DNA of 64,000 bases from Marinobacter azerbaijanicus (GCF_030250645.1 NZ_JASSVS010000003.1:496001-560000); one strand, 5' to 3'; positions 1 to 9,195 are shown, counted from the first letter of the stretch. Translations and numbers: made by a program. The notes: generated by a model not told the origin, from the sequence alone.

Positions 1-466
1 CGGGGTAGCCGATTCTTCTGGCGACTTCCAGGGTGCGCTGGTCATCGTCCGTCAGCGGTCCATCGGAACCAGGAACGGTGGGAACACCGGCTTCTATCAT
101 GGAGTTGATGGCCGAGACCTTGTTCCCCATCAGGCGAATGGTTTCAGCCCTGGGGCCGATGAAGCGAAATCCACTTTTCTCCACCTGCTCGGCAAAATCC
201 GCGTTCTCGGCCAGGAAGCCGTAACCCGGATGAATACCGACGGAATCCGTCACTTCTGCCGCACTGATAATCGTGGGGATGTTCAGGTAGCTGTCAGCGG
301 CACTATTGGGACCAATGCAGACAGACTCATCCGCCAGGCGCACGTGCATGAGGTCGCGGTCAACCTGCGAATGGACGGCCACGGTTTTGATTCCCAGCTC
401 CTTGCAGGCACGCAGGATGCGCAGGGCGATCTCGCCGCGATTTGCGATCAGAACTTTTTCTAACAT
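1..466 (-). CDS. accC: Biotin carboxylase subunit of acetyl-CoA carboxylase (partial, N-terminal third)
   Basis: AccC carboxylates the biotin of AccB with ATP and bicarbonate in the first step of fatty-acid synthesis. About 155 residues are present; the family is usually near 447, and the C-terminal part runs off the left edge. The reverse strand begins [18 protein letters not shown], the canonical AccC start, and continues with the [10 protein letters not shown] motif of the biotin carboxylase N-terminal domain and the start of the ATP-grasp domain. An in-frame ATG at 472 is an alternative start. It lies 22 bases downstream of accB and is presumably co-transcribed with aroQ and accB. Confidence 0.95.
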   Translation of the reverse strand, partial: MLEKVLIANRGEIALRILRACKELGIKTVAVHSQVDRDLMHVRLADESVCIGPNSAADSYLNIPTIISAAEVTDSVGIHPGYGFLAENADFAEQVEKSGFRFIGPRAETIRLMGNKVSAINSMIEAGVPTVPGSDGPLTDDDQRTLEVARRIGYP

Positions 467-488
467 AGCCATGAGGATATCACCGGGT

Positions 489-950
489 TCAGGAAATGAT
501 GATCAGTGGCTGGTCGAATTCGACCGGCTGCCCGTTCTCTACCAGGATCTCGGTGATGGTGCCGCTCTTGTCCGCCTCGATCTGGTTCATCATCTTCATG
601 GCTTCCACGATACAAACCACATCACCAGCTTTTACTGACTGCCCCACTTCTACGAAGGCCTTGGCAGTTGGTGAGGGCGAACGGTAGAAAGTACCCACCA
701 TCGGCGACTTCACGGCATGCCCCGAAGGCTCTGCTGGCTTGGCGGGTTCATCGGCGGCCGGCGCAGCTGGCTGTGAGGATGGCGCTGGCTGGTGTGCCGG
801 TGCGGGGTACTGGGCCATATACTGCGGTGCGGCCAGTTGCTCTCGACGGCGGGAAATGCGCACCGAGTCATCACCTTCGTGAATCTCCAGCTCCTCGACG
901 TCGGATTCCTCCAGCAGCTCGATAAGTTTCTTGATCTTGCGAATGTCCAT
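489..950 (-). CDS. accB: Biotin carboxyl carrier protein of acetyl-CoA carboxylase
   Basis: This 153-residue protein carries the biotin that shuttles carboxyl groups from AccC to the carboxyltransferase. The N-terminal helical part ([16 protein letters not shown]) is typical of bacterial BCCP. It is followed by a Pro/Ala-rich linker (about residues 40-75) and a C-terminal biotinyl domain with the motif EAMKMMN, whose Lys119 is the expected biotinylation site. Length and domain order are normal. It sits between aroQ and accC on the same strand, the conserved gammaproteobacterial aroQ-accB-accC order. Confidence 0.97.
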   Translation of the reverse strand: MDIRKIKKLIELLEESDVEELEIHEGDDSVRISRRREQLAAPQYMAQYPAPAHQPAPSSQPAAPAADEPAKPAEPSGHAVKSPMVGTFYRSPSPTAKAFVEVGQSVKAGDVVCIVEAMKMMNQIEADKSGTITEILVENGQPVEFDQPLIIIS

Positions 951-977
951 AGTCAGTCCGATCCCGTTTAATCAGTT

Positions 978-1418
978 CTATCGATGAATTCGTTGCAGGG
1001 CGGCTTCGAGTGCAAGGTCGTACCCTATGCTGCCCAGCCCGCAGATAACGCCTTCGGCGATATCAGAAAAATAAGAGTGATGGCGGAAAGCTTCCCGCGC
1101 ATGCACGTTGGAAAGATGTACTTCAATACACGGAATGCCCGATGCCAGCATGGCATCCCGTAGTGCAATACTGGTGTGGGTGAATGCCGCCGGGTTGATA
1201 ATGATGAAATCCACCCCTTCTGATCTGGCTTCATGTATCCGCTCAATCAGTTCATATTCCGCGTTTGACTGTAAATGTAGCAGGTGATGACCACCTTCGG
1301 CGGCTTTCCGGTGCAATCGCTCGTCAATGTCAGCCAGCGTCTCATGGCCATAGACCTCTGGCTCGCGGGTTCCGAGCATGTTCAGGTTGGGTCCATGCAG
1401 GACGAGGATGGTCGCCAT
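978..1418 (-). CDS. aroQ: Type II 3-dehydroquinate dehydratase
   Basis: AroQ converts 3-dehydroquinate to 3-dehydroshikimate in the shikimate pathway as a cytoplasmic dodecamer. The 146 residues match type II enzymes in length. The N-terminal block [18 protein letters not shown] holds the active-site loop Arg18 and Tyr23, and later blocks NPAAFTHTS and [11 protein letters not shown] form the substrate pocket. It is the first gene of the aroQ-accB-accC unit, 27 bases from accB. Its upstream region (1419-1790) is shared with a divergent gene. Confidence 0.97.
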   Translation of the reverse strand: MATILVLHGPNLNMLGTREPEVYGHETLADIDERLHRKAAEGGHHLLHLQSNAEYELIERIHEARSEGVDFIIINPAAFTHTSIALRDAMLASGIPCIEVHLSNVHAREAFRHHSYFSDIAEGVICGLGSIGYDLALEAALQRIHR

Positions 1419-1510
1419 GATTGTATCTGCCTTGCTGACTTGTCTACAGGATCGCCGACTTTAGCGACATTTTCACCCAATGGTGCGTGCTTGAGGCCTT
1501 CAGATCAACA

Positions 1511-1540
1511 CTTTTTGACATTCTGCCGTGTGTCAAAAAG
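1511..1540. promoter_or_regulatory. 10-bp inverted repeat overlapping a possible promoter
   Basis: In the 370-base divergent gap between aroQ and the gene at 1791, CTTTTTGACA (1511-1520) and TGTCAAAAAG (1531-1540) form a perfect inverted repeat with a 10-base spacer. The left arm contains a consensus -35 hexamer TTGACA. Seventeen bases further is AAGTAT, a weak -10, so the repeat may be an operator covering a promoter. The rest of the gap holds no gene that I can support. The regulatory role is inference. Confidence 0.4.
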
Positions 1541-1790
1541 TATCCTGGCGATACCCGCGCGATTTTTGCCGATTACGTGGCTATTGTCGTGAACGACGAG
1601 AAGGAGCGCTATAAGACGTTGGTTTCATGTTCGGTTTTTGCCGTATGCGAACAAAGTTGCTCTCATACCAGCCCGGTACCCCGGATTTACTCCCTAAGTT
1701 TAATCGGATCAACGCGATGGTGGTCTGTCCGTGGCCGTCGATCCGGCAGAGACTGATGATCTCAGAAGTCTGCGAGTCCAGGGAGGAATC

Positions 1791-2501
1791 ATGCGAGATA
1801 CCGAGATCTGCCGAAAATTACTGCAACTGGAAGAACCATGGAGCGTTGACCGGGTGAAGGTCGACGTGGAGACCAGGGAACTTCATGCCTACCTGGTGGC
1901 CGGCAAATCGTGGTTCGGCCGGCCCACGTTCGTGCGCCCTAAAATGCGCTGGCGGCATGCCAATATCGGCGCTTTCAAGACGTTTGTTCACGCGACATTG
2001 CCGGATGATCAGGCACAGCGGCAGAACTCGCCTTTTCTGGGGGAGGTAGACAGAGACTTTACCCATGGTCTGGCACAGCGAGTCGTTGAGTGCCTCAAGG
2101 CTGGCCTGGGTTATCGACAGGTCTGCAATCTGTTGGAGATCGACGTCTACCTGGCATGGCAGATACGCCATGCCATCAGCGAAGGTCAGTGGGGTGGTGA
2201 TGAAAACCTGGTCGAGAGGAGCATGGAGCCGTCCTCGTCGAGACAGATTCCACCAACTGGCGACCCGGTCTGGTTGCGATTGCTGGAATCAGAGGAGTCC
2301 ATAGATATCCGTTTGCTGGGTCTGCGACTATTGCTGGCGCGGTGTCGTCAGGAATTCCCCACCCTTTCCAGTAATGACGCCAGAATCATGAGAGTCAACA
2401 CCGTGCGTCGATTCTTCATCAAGCATGAGAAACAGCTCGCCCACGAAATTTCCCAACTACTGGAATTGAGACACGGCGGCCCGGCGGGGGCAGAATCATG
2501 A
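1791..2501 (+). CDS. Conserved protein of unknown function with weak ISL3-transposase-like N-terminus
   Basis: This 236-residue soluble protein starts at an ATG preceded by a strong GGGAGGA ribosome site. The N-terminal third (VDVETRELHAYLV ... RWRHANIGAFKTFVHATLP) resembles the segment before the helix-turn-helix of ISL3-family transposases. However, the zinc-binding Cys residues expected there are absent and the catalytic half is missing. A helix-turn-helix-like stretch may lie near residues 100-135 (YRQVCNLLEIDVYLAWQIRHA). The stop codon overlaps the ATG of the next gene (ATGA), so the two are translationally coupled. I do not know its function; a DNA- or protein-binding role is only a guess. 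Confidence 0.6.
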   Translation: MRDTEICRKLLQLEEPWSVDRVKVDVETRELHAYLVAGKSWFGRPTFVRPKMRWRHANIGAFKTFVHATLPDDQAQRQNSPFLGEVDRDFTHGLAQRVVECLKAGLGYRQVCNLLEIDVYLAWQIRHAISEGQWGGDENLVERSMEPSSSRQIPPTGDPVWLRLLESEESIDIRLLGLRLLLARCRQEFPTLSSNDARIMRVNTVRRFFIKHEKQLAHEISQLLELRHGGPAGAES

Positions 2502-3493
2502 AAGGCGAGAAAAGGAATGGTTTGATGTCCGTGGAAAGTGCCGCCGTGCTGATCGAACGGGGGCTGGGGCTGACCATCGCCGGTGATGAATCACTCCTGA
2601 AACAGTTGCCCCGCGGTCAGTGGATCGGTGGCACCACTCCCTATTTCATGACGTCGGAAGGTGGTCAGTGCCGCAGGGATGTGGTGTTCGTGCAATGCCT
2701 GGATACCATGGACGTCGCTGTCGCCCGCTATGATGTGGAGATCCTTGCGAATGTGCTGGAGGATGCGCCGGAGAATGGGTATTCGATCATAATCCTTCCT
2801 GCCGGAAGCCCAGTGCTGGAAGTCTACGCCCACCACGCTCCCGATTTCCCTGATATGTTCATCAAGCCTATTGTCGGATGGGTCTCCGGCGTTCACCTGG
2901 ATGACTTGGGAAATCGCAGTGCTGCAGTGCTCGATGGCTCCAGCGGGGAGCTTCATACCGACCAGGCGGTGGTGCTGCACGTGCGCTTACCGGAAGGTCG
3001 TTCAGCCATGGTGCACACGGTCAATCTGTTCGAGGCGGGCTTCGGGCCGGAGCTGACCTTTGGCGCAACTGGCGACGCCCCGGGCGAGTGTCGCGTGGAT
3101 GGTGTGGTTGGCAATCTGGCGGAAGTCATAGCGGCTCAGGAAATTGGCCCCGAGCTGCCCCTGGTGGCAGATTACTGTGGGGCGGTGGTCAATGTGAGCA
3201 TTCAGTCGATAGATGAATCGGCAGGCAGGGTGAATCTTTATGCGCCGGTATTTGAGGGTGTTCCTTACCGTTTTGCGAGGCCGGTTGCAGATTACCCGGC
3301 CAAGTTCATTGCCGCCATGCCCAGGCATTCCGGAAATCTGGTGTTTGGTTGCAACTGTATCCTGAACTACCTGCATTCCGGTCTGAAGGGAAGAAAAACG
3401 GCACAACTGACAGGTCCCATTACGTTTGGTGAGGTGGCTTACCAGCTAATGAACCAGACTGCCGTTTTCCTCACTGTCGAAGGTGACGACTGA
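2498..3493 (+). CDS. Conserved protein with FIST_C-like C-terminus (DUF6976-like)
   Basis: A 331-residue cytoplasmic protein with no signal peptide or membrane segment. It contains GQWIGGTTPYFM near residue 45. Its C-terminus (GCNCILNYL ... GPITFGEVAYQLMNQT) follows the pattern of FIST_C domains, GCxCxL ... TxGE ... NQT, which is also present in the FIST protein at 35288. FIST proteins are thought to sense small ligands. I recall this family as DUF6976 but cannot verify it here. An alternative start at 2525 (MSVESAAVL) has a better ribosome site (AAAGGA). It is coupled to the preceding gene by an ATGA overlap. Confidence 0.65.
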   Translation: MKGEKRNGLMSVESAAVLIERGLGLTIAGDESLLKQLPRGQWIGGTTPYFMTSEGGQCRRDVVFVQCLDTMDVAVARYDVEILANVLEDAPENGYSIIILPAGSPVLEVYAHHAPDFPDMFIKPIVGWVSGVHLDDLGNRSAAVLDGSSGELHTDQAVVLHVRLPEGRSAMVHTVNLFEAGFGPELTFGATGDAPGECRVDGVVGNLAEVIAAQEIGPELPLVADYCGAVVNVSIQSIDESAGRVNLYAPVFEGVPYRFARPVADYPAKFIAAMPRHSGNLVFGCNCILNYLHSGLKGRKTAQLTGPITFGEVAYQLMNQTAVFLTVEGDD

Positions 3494-3504
3494 GCCGGAA
3501 CAGC

Positions 3505-5118
3505 TCAGTCGCCAGCCGCTGTCACACAGTTTCTGCCCTGCTCCTTGGAGCGGTAGAGTGCCCTGTCTGCCCGCTCGCACAACGCCTGGGATGTGTCACC
3601 CTTCCAGGCGGCAACACCGCAACTGAAAGTAACGTTGAATTCCCTGTCGCCGGCAGGCTGCAGTAGTTCCGAGAAACGCTCGCGGATTTCGTTCAGCACA
3701 TTGCGGGCATCGCTTTCGCGGGTATCCGGCAGGATGATGGCAAATTCCTCCCCCCCGTACCGTCCTATGTGGTCGGTCTTGCGCAGTCGCTGTTTGAGGA
3801 ACATGGACAGGCTTCTCAGAACGCGGTCACCGATAGGATGACCAAAGGTGTCATTCACTTTCTTGAAGTAATCGATGTCGATCATCGCGAAGCAGAGCGG
3901 CTGGTCTTTCTGTCGGCACTTTACAATCTCCTGGTCCAGAAGATGCAGCGTGTGGGTGTGATTGAACAGGCCAGTCAGGCTGTCACGAATCATCAGTGCC
4001 AGCAGCGACCGGGCACGCCTGCCACGGTTATGGATAGTGGCAATCAGGTGTTTGGGATCGATAGGTTTGGTCAGGAAGTCATCGCCCCCGAGGCTCATGG
4101 CGTGGAGCTGCTTGCTGACATCTTCCTCGGCAGAAAGATAGATAATGGGGACGCTGTGGAAGCGGTCCTGCTGGCGGATTACACGGGCGATCTCCATGCC
4201 GGTACAACCCGGCATGTACATATCGAGGATGATGATCTCCGGAGAAAAGTCTTCCAGCGCATGAATGATCTGCATGGGGTCGGTGATGATGTGAGCGGTC
4301 ATGCCGGCCTTTTTGAGCACCGTCTCCATGAACTTTGCCTGGGCCCGGGAGTCATCCAGAACCAGCACTTTGTAGGGTTCCACCGTATTGCCGTGGGTGT
4401 AGGTCTCGATTTTTTCGATCAACTGGCCCGGGTCTACCGCCGGATAGAAAAACTCCTCGCCACCACAGCGGGAGGCTCGCAGTCGCGTCTCAATGGTGCC
4501 GTCCTCATCACTCATGAAAATGATCGGGATAGGCGTATCGTGACGTTCCTGCAGGCGTTCAATCGTGGCAATGCCACTCAACGGTTCTCCACCATAGTTG
4601 ACGTCCATCAGGATGGTTTCGGGCTTGTGCAGAGCGCAGGCTTCGATCAGTTTCTCCGCCGTATGGAAAGCTGATGCACGGAAGCCGAAGAATTCCAGTT
4701 GGCGAATAAGCCGGCTGGCCATTTCCTCGCTGGACAGCGCAATGTAAACCGGGGTGCGTCGATACTGCTGGGGCGTCTCACTGGTTGTCTGGTCGGTGCG
4801 CCGAAGGGTGCATCGGGAGAGCTGTTCAATGGCATCCTGCAGTTTGCGGTCGAGGCCGTCTGGCAGAGCCTCGCCTTCGGGCCATTCGCCAACCAGATCA
4901 AACACTTTTTGCCCGGAGTCGGCATGGGTTTCCATCTCGAACCGTCTGGCATAGCGGACCAGCTTGTCGGCAGCCCTGGCAAAATCACTTCTGAATGCGG
5001 CGGATTGGCTTGCGTCTTCGTGGATCTTCTGCCATGTATCCAGGACAACCCTCGCCTGGGTGGTGACACGGCGAGCGAAGTGCTGCCTGAGTTTGTCTTT
5101 CTGGCTTTCGTCGTTCAT
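3505..5118 (-). CDS. Response-regulator diguanylate cyclase with tandem receiver domains
   Basis: This 537-residue cytoplasmic protein is predicted to make c-di-GMP from two GTP. Order: a helical N-terminal region (about 1-110); a first receiver-like domain (about 120-240) that keeps a DVNYGG aspartate but lacks the acidic pocket and the Lys, so it is probably inactive; a complete second receiver (about 245-365; LDDS, LDMYMPG, TKP); and a GGDEF domain with active site GGEEF (455-459) and an I-site RKTD (446-449) for product inhibition. It is divergent from the LapD-like gene across about 200 bases, suggesting a shared c-di-GMP function. Confidence 0.9.
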   Translation of the reverse strand: MNDESQKDKLRQHFARRVTTQARVVLDTWQKIHEDASQSAAFRSDFARAADKLVRYARRFEMETHADSGQKVFDLVGEWPEGEALPDGLDRKLQDAIEQLSRCTLRRTDQTTSETPQQYRRTPVYIALSSEEMASRLIRQLEFFGFRASAFHTAEKLIEACALHKPETILMDVNYGGEPLSGIATIERLQERHDTPIPIIFMSDEDGTIETRLRASRCGGEEFFYPAVDPGQLIEKIETYTHGNTVEPYKVLVLDDSRAQAKFMETVLKKAGMTAHIITDPMQIIHALEDFSPEIIILDMYMPGCTGMEIARVIRQQDRFHSVPIIYLSAEEDVSKQLHAMSLGGDDFLTKPIDPKHLIATIHNRGRRARSLLALMIRDSLTGLFNHTHTLHLLDQEIVKCRQKDQPLCFAMIDIDYFKKVNDTFGHPIGDRVLRSLSMFLKQRLRKTDHIGRYGGEEFAIILPDTRESDARNVLNEIRERFSELLQPAGDREFNVTFSCGVAAWKGDTSQALCERADRALYRSKEQGRNCVTAAGD

Positions 5119-5317
5119 TGTGCTCCGGCCTGTATTTTTTTCGTTCCTTGCCGCACATCTCCGTCACGGACAGATATTTTCAACATTAGTCGTTTTGGAG
5201 AGTCTATAGTGTTTATTGTTGTCGGCGTAGGTGACTCTATGTAAATGTTTGTCAACTATGCGGTGCAGGTCACATCAGCTCCCCGGTAACCGTTCCTTCA
5301 GTCAGGGGTTGCCAGTT

Positions 5318-7321
5318 ATGGCACGGATGCAAAAAACACTTCAATTTCCCCGACAGCGGGGTGTGATTACCCTGCGTAGCCTGTTGTTGCTGTTTGCCGG
5401 GGGGCTCTTGCTGTTGGTTCTGGTTGCCGCCATAAGTGTGAGCTTTGACCGGTTCCGGGATTACATGACAGACCAGCTTCGCGGGCACTCACGGGATGGT
5501 GCCACCGCGATCGGTCTGTCCCTGTCCAATGCCATTGACGGTCGCGACCCGGTGGCTGCCTCATCGCTGATTGACGCGGTATTCGACAGTGGCCGGTACC
5601 TGTCTGTGGTTTACCTTGACAACAACGGTGAGGAAATTGCCGGCAGGGAGGCATCACTTAAAGAAATAGATGTACCGGACTGGTTTGTTTCCCTGGCTGA
5701 CCTGCCCTTGCCTGTGGGGGAGGCAGAAGTAGTGCGAGGTTGGAGCCGGCTAGGCAAGGTACGGGTGGTGAGTCACCCTGGCCGCGCCTACGAGGATCTC
5801 TGGAAGGTCACCGTGCGCACAGCCGCCGGCACCACACTGATAGCCGCTGCTGGGCTGGTCGGCCTGTTCTGGACTATTACCCGCCTCCTGCGACCACTCA
5901 GGGCAGTGGAAAGGCAGGCCCGAGCCCTCGGTCGGCGTGATTTCCGGCGTCGGGTAGACATCACCTCCACCCGCGAACTGAACCAGGTCACTCACGCCAT
6001 GAACCAGATGGCAGACGACCTTGGCCAGCTGTTCGAGGGCCAGGCCAAGCTGATCCAGCACCTGCGGAAGATCAACAACGAGGATAGCGTGACCGGTCTT
6101 GCCAGCCGCAGGGCATTCGAACAGCGGCTCAAGGTGGAAGTGGAGTCCGAAGAGCGGGCAGCGCCCGGCGTTCTACTCCTGATCCAGTTGGCGGATTTTG
6201 TCCTGTACAACCAGACCTATGGCCGTGAAGAGGCCGATCGCCTGTTGGTTCGCATTGCTGCTGCAATTGATTCCTTTACCCGTCAGCATAGCGACTCCTT
6301 TGCGGGGCGGTTAACCGGCGCCGGATTCGGTGTGTTTCTGCCCGGTGTTTCGCGGGCAGATGGCTTGATATGGAGTCGCAATCTGGTTGAGGAACTTGAC
6401 GGTATCTACTGTGACCTGTCAGCCCCGATGGAGGTTTCGGTCCATGCAGGTATTGCCCAGGCTGCGGGGAATCGCAATGTCCGTGACCTGATGGCAGCTG
6501 CCGATGAGGCCCTTCGCCAGGCCCAGGCAGAAGCATCGTCCGCCTGCCATGCCGCTGATACCGAGAGGCATGAGCACTACAATAGTGAAACCTGGCGCAC
6601 AATCATTGAACAGTCCATCAGGAATAACCAGTTGTCGCTCTGGCTGCAGCCGATGGTTCGCGAGGGTGACGGTGAAGTGCTTTTTCATCAGGTGTTCTCC
6701 CGGATGAAAACGACCGATGGATGGATCAAGGCGAGCATCTATGTGCCCATGGCCGAACGCTTTGGCATGATTCCTGATATTGACCGCTGGGTGCTGGAGC
6801 ACTCTCTGTCGATGCTTCGGGCCCAGCCCGGGATACGCCTGGCCATGGCCCTGGGGGTGGTCTCGGTCGCCAGCGACGAGTTTCGTCAGGAACTTCTGGA
6901 GAAATTGGCGACGTCGGGCCCAGAGCGCCAGCGGTTGCAGATCGGGATCTCCGAACAGGCCATTCATCATCACCGTGTTCAGGTGGGGCTCTGGGTGCGT
7001 GCCCTGAATCGATTGCAGGTGCCGGTGATTGTCGACCGTTTCGGGGTTGGCGGCGTGCCGTTCAGTTACCTGAGGAATCTGAGATTCCAGGCACTGCGTA
7101 TTGACAGCAGCTTCATCCACAACATTGACAGCCACGAGGACAATCGTTTTTATCTTGAGTCCGTCACCACAATTGCACACAGCCGCGGTGTTCGGGTGTA
7201 CGTCACGGGCGTAGAGGCCGAGAGTGAATATTCGGCCCTGCGCGGTATCGGTATCGATGGCGCAATGGGGTACCATCTCGGGCGGCCGTTTGAGGCGGGG
7301 CAGGGAGGTCGTTCGCAGTGA
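5318..7321 (+). CDS. lapD: LapD-type c-di-GMP receptor with degenerate GGDEF and EAL domains
   Basis: About 667 residues. An N-terminal membrane helix (about 16-40), a periplasmic LapD_MoxY_N-type domain, a second membrane helix, a HAMP segment, GGDEF and EAL follow the LapD order. The GGDEF site reads LTGAGFG and the EAL position reads HQVF, so neither synthesis nor hydrolysis of c-di-GMP is expected; this is typical of LapD, an inside-out receptor that sequesters the periplasmic protease LapG to keep adhesins on the surface. I chose the ATG at 5318; ATG 5327 is possible. No LapG-like gene is adjacent, so the LapD role is inferred from architecture. Confidence 0.82.
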   Translation: MARMQKTLQFPRQRGVITLRSLLLLFAGGLLLLVLVAAISVSFDRFRDYMTDQLRGHSRDGATAIGLSLSNAIDGRDPVAASSLIDAVFDSGRYLSVVYLDNNGEEIAGREASLKEIDVPDWFVSLADLPLPVGEAEVVRGWSRLGKVRVVSHPGRAYEDLWKVTVRTAAGTTLIAAAGLVGLFWTITRLLRPLRAVERQARALGRRDFRRRVDITSTRELNQVTHAMNQMADDLGQLFEGQAKLIQHLRKINNEDSVTGLASRRAFEQRLKVEVESEERAAPGVLLLIQLADFVLYNQTYGREEADRLLVRIAAAIDSFTRQHSDSFAGRLTGAGFGVFLPGVSRADGLIWSRNLVEELDGIYCDLSAPMEVSVHAGIAQAAGNRNVRDLMAAADEALRQAQAEASSACHAADTERHEHYNSETWRTIIEQSIRNNQLSLWLQPMVREGDGEVLFHQVFSRMKTTDGWIKASIYVPMAERFGMIPDIDRWVLEHSLSMLRAQPGIRLAMALGVVSVASDEFRQELLEKLATSGPERQRLQIGISEQAIHHHRVQVGLWVRALNRLQVPVIVDRFGVGGVPFSYLRNLRFQALRIDSSFIHNIDSHEDNRFYLESVTTIAHSRGVRVYVTGVEAESEYSALRGIGIDGAMGYHLGRPFEAGQGGRSQ

Positions 7322-7409
7322 CGTCGCAAATTGCATAAAACCTGCCTTTGCGTCATGGTAATTGACGATCGCAGACGGAAACAACGGACAGACAGGGGAA
7401 AAACAGCCA

Positions 7410-8462
7410 ATGCCAGGAAACATCAGACAGTATTTCAGTGATCGCAAAGACGACCTCCGGGATTTTTTCGGCGGTGGTGGGGTGGTCGGAAAGTTCATCC
7501 TGGCTGTTCTTGTTGTTTATCTGCTGGTTGCAATTGTACTTGGGATGATCTGGAGCAGTGAGCCGGAGATATTCTCGGTTCGTGAGCACACCCGGGCGGT
7601 TGCCAGCGAGATGCAGCGTGAGCCGGTCACTGGCTTTGCTACCACGGTAACCATGATCCGGGTGGCTGAAACGCTTCTCGACAAGCCTGGGGGCTATATT
7701 TCCAACGATATTTTCCCGCCGGGAGTCTGGCTGGATAACATGCCCAACTGGGAATACGGCGCGCTGGTACAGCTTCGCGACTTCTCCCGGGCAATGCGCA
7801 AAGACATCAGTCGTTCTCAAAGCCAGTCCGCCGAAGATCCCGACCTGACGATTGCCGAGCCCCAATTCCACTTCGACAGTGGCAGCTGGGCGATTCCGTC
7901 CACAGAGGCGGAGTATCGTCGGGGTATCAAGGCCCTTTACAGCTACCTTGACCGGCTTTCCCGTCCTGACCAGCCCGATGCCCAGTTCTTTGCCAGGGCA
8001 GACAACCTTGCAAACTGGCTGGCGGACCTGGAAACCCGATTGGGAAGCCTTTCCCGCACGCTGGGGGAAAGCGTTGGTAAGGCGTCGGTGTCTGATGCTG
8101 TTGCCAATATCAACCCCAACGATCCGCTGTCAGAAGATGTATTGGGTAAAGAAGTGAAAACCCCCTGGACAAAAATAGACGATGTGTTTTACGAAGCCCG
8201 CGGCAGCGCCTGGGCTCTGTTGCACATTTTCCGCGCCGTCGAGGTGGATTTCCGCAAGGTGCTGAGAGACAAGAATGCCCTGTCGAGCGCCAAGCAGATC
8301 ATTATCGAACTGGAAGGTACACAGGGAGAAATGTGGAGCCCTGTGATTCTTAACGGTAGCGGCTTCGGTGTGCTTGCCAACCACTCCCTGACCATGGCGG
8401 CGTACCTGTCCCGTGCCAGCGCTGCCATCAGCGACATGCGTGACCTGCTGACCCGGGGTTAA
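7410..8462 (+). CDS. DUF2333 family inner-membrane protein
   Basis: A 350-residue protein with one N-terminal transmembrane helix (about residues 28-50: VVGKFILAVLVVYLLVAIVLGMI), followed by a mostly helical periplasmic domain. Sequence and length match the DUF2333 family of gammaproteobacteria, whose function is unknown. The start at 7410 is preceded by ACAGGGGAA at good spacing; the reading frame is open further upstream but lacks a ribosome site. It follows the lapD-like gene by 88 bases on the same strand and ends just before a hairpin terminator. Confidence 0.85.
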   Translation: MPGNIRQYFSDRKDDLRDFFGGGGVVGKFILAVLVVYLLVAIVLGMIWSSEPEIFSVREHTRAVASEMQREPVTGFATTVTMIRVAETLLDKPGGYISNDIFPPGVWLDNMPNWEYGALVQLRDFSRAMRKDISRSQSQSAEDPDLTIAEPQFHFDSGSWAIPSTEAEYRRGIKALYSYLDRLSRPDQPDAQFFARADNLANWLADLETRLGSLSRTLGESVGKASVSDAVANINPNDPLSEDVLGKEVKTPWTKIDDVFYEARGSAWALLHIFRAVEVDFRKVLRDKNALSSAKQIIIELEGTQGEMWSPVILNGSGFGVLANHSLTMAAYLSRASAAISDMRDLLTRG

Positions 8463-8484
8463 CGTCAGCAAAGCACTCTGCCAT

Positions 8485-8519
8485 AAAAAAACCGGGCCAA
8501 ATTTCAGCCCGGTTTTTTT
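8485..8519. terminator. Bidirectional rho-independent terminator
   Basis: CCGGGC (8492-8497) pairs with GCCCGG (8507-8512) around a 9-base loop. It is flanked by A7 on the left and T7 on the right, so it can end transcription of the DUF2333 gene on + and of ppa on -, which converge here. Confidence 0.9.
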
Positions 8520-8542
8520 ATCTTCGCCTGAAGGCGATGGAT

Positions 8543-9070
8543 TCAGCCCTTGTAGGCGTTCACGGCGTCTTCAATAGCTTTTCTGGCTTCTGCTGCATTG
8601 CCCCAGCCCTGAACCTTGACCCACTTGCCTGGCTCAAGAGTCTTGTAGTTTTCGAAGAAATGATGGATCTGGTCCCGCAGCAGTTCCGGCAGGTCATCAA
8701 TCTCCTTCACGTCGTGGTAGGAAGTGGTCAGTTTGTCGTGGGGAACCGCAATCAGCTTGGCATCGCCACCGGCTTCGTCTTCCATGTTCAGTACGCCGAC
8801 CGGGCGGCAGCGGATAACGGAGCCGGCCTGTACGGCGTATGGAGTGACGACCAGTACATCGATAGGATCGCCGTCATCGGCCAGGGTGTGGGGGATGAAG
8901 CCGTAGTTGGCCGGGTAGAACATGGGGGTGGCCATGAAGCGGTCTACCAGCAGGGCACCCATGTCCTTGTCCAGTTCGTACTTGACCGGAGAGCTGTTTG
9001 CCGGGATTTCGATGGCCACGTAGATGTCTTCTGGCGGATTCTTGCCAACCGGGATGTTGTCAAAGTTCAT
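8543..9070 (-). CDS. ppa: Inorganic pyrophosphatase (family I)
   Basis: This 175-residue cytoplasmic enzyme hydrolyses pyrophosphate to phosphate, pulling biosynthetic reactions forward. The family signature [11 protein letters not shown] holds the metal-binding Asp cluster, and the upstream KYELDK and YPANYGFIP blocks are characteristic. Length matches hexameric bacterial family I enzymes. It is monocistronic, converging on the DUF2333 gene across the shared terminator at 8485-8519. Confidence 0.97.
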   Translation of the reverse strand: MNFDNIPVGKNPPEDIYVAIEIPANSSPVKYELDKDMGALLVDRFMATPMFYPANYGFIPHTLADDGDPIDVLVVTPYAVQAGSVIRCRPVGVLNMEDEAGGDAKLIAVPHDKLTTSYHDVKEIDDLPELLRDQIHHFFENYKTLEPGKWVKVQGWGNAAEARKAIEDAVNAYKG

Positions 9071-9195
9071 GGGTGATCCTTATCTGAAGTGCGTTTGACT
9101 GCGTTTAAAAAGTGGGCGCAATTATACGGCACAATGGTATGGATCGAAACTAAACGTTGGTCTCGCTTTGGGGTGTTGCAAGCTTCGGTGCATGC

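Noticed and set aside
1791..2501. Intact insertion sequence of the ISL3 type
   Set aside because: The protein is too short, lacks the DDE catalytic part and zinc ligands, and no terminal inverted repeats flank it.
6419..7498. Open frame of 359 codons antisense to the lapD-like gene
   Set aside because: Low-complexity, His/Gln-rich product typical of antisense frames in GC-rich genes; the plus-strand protein has clear domains.
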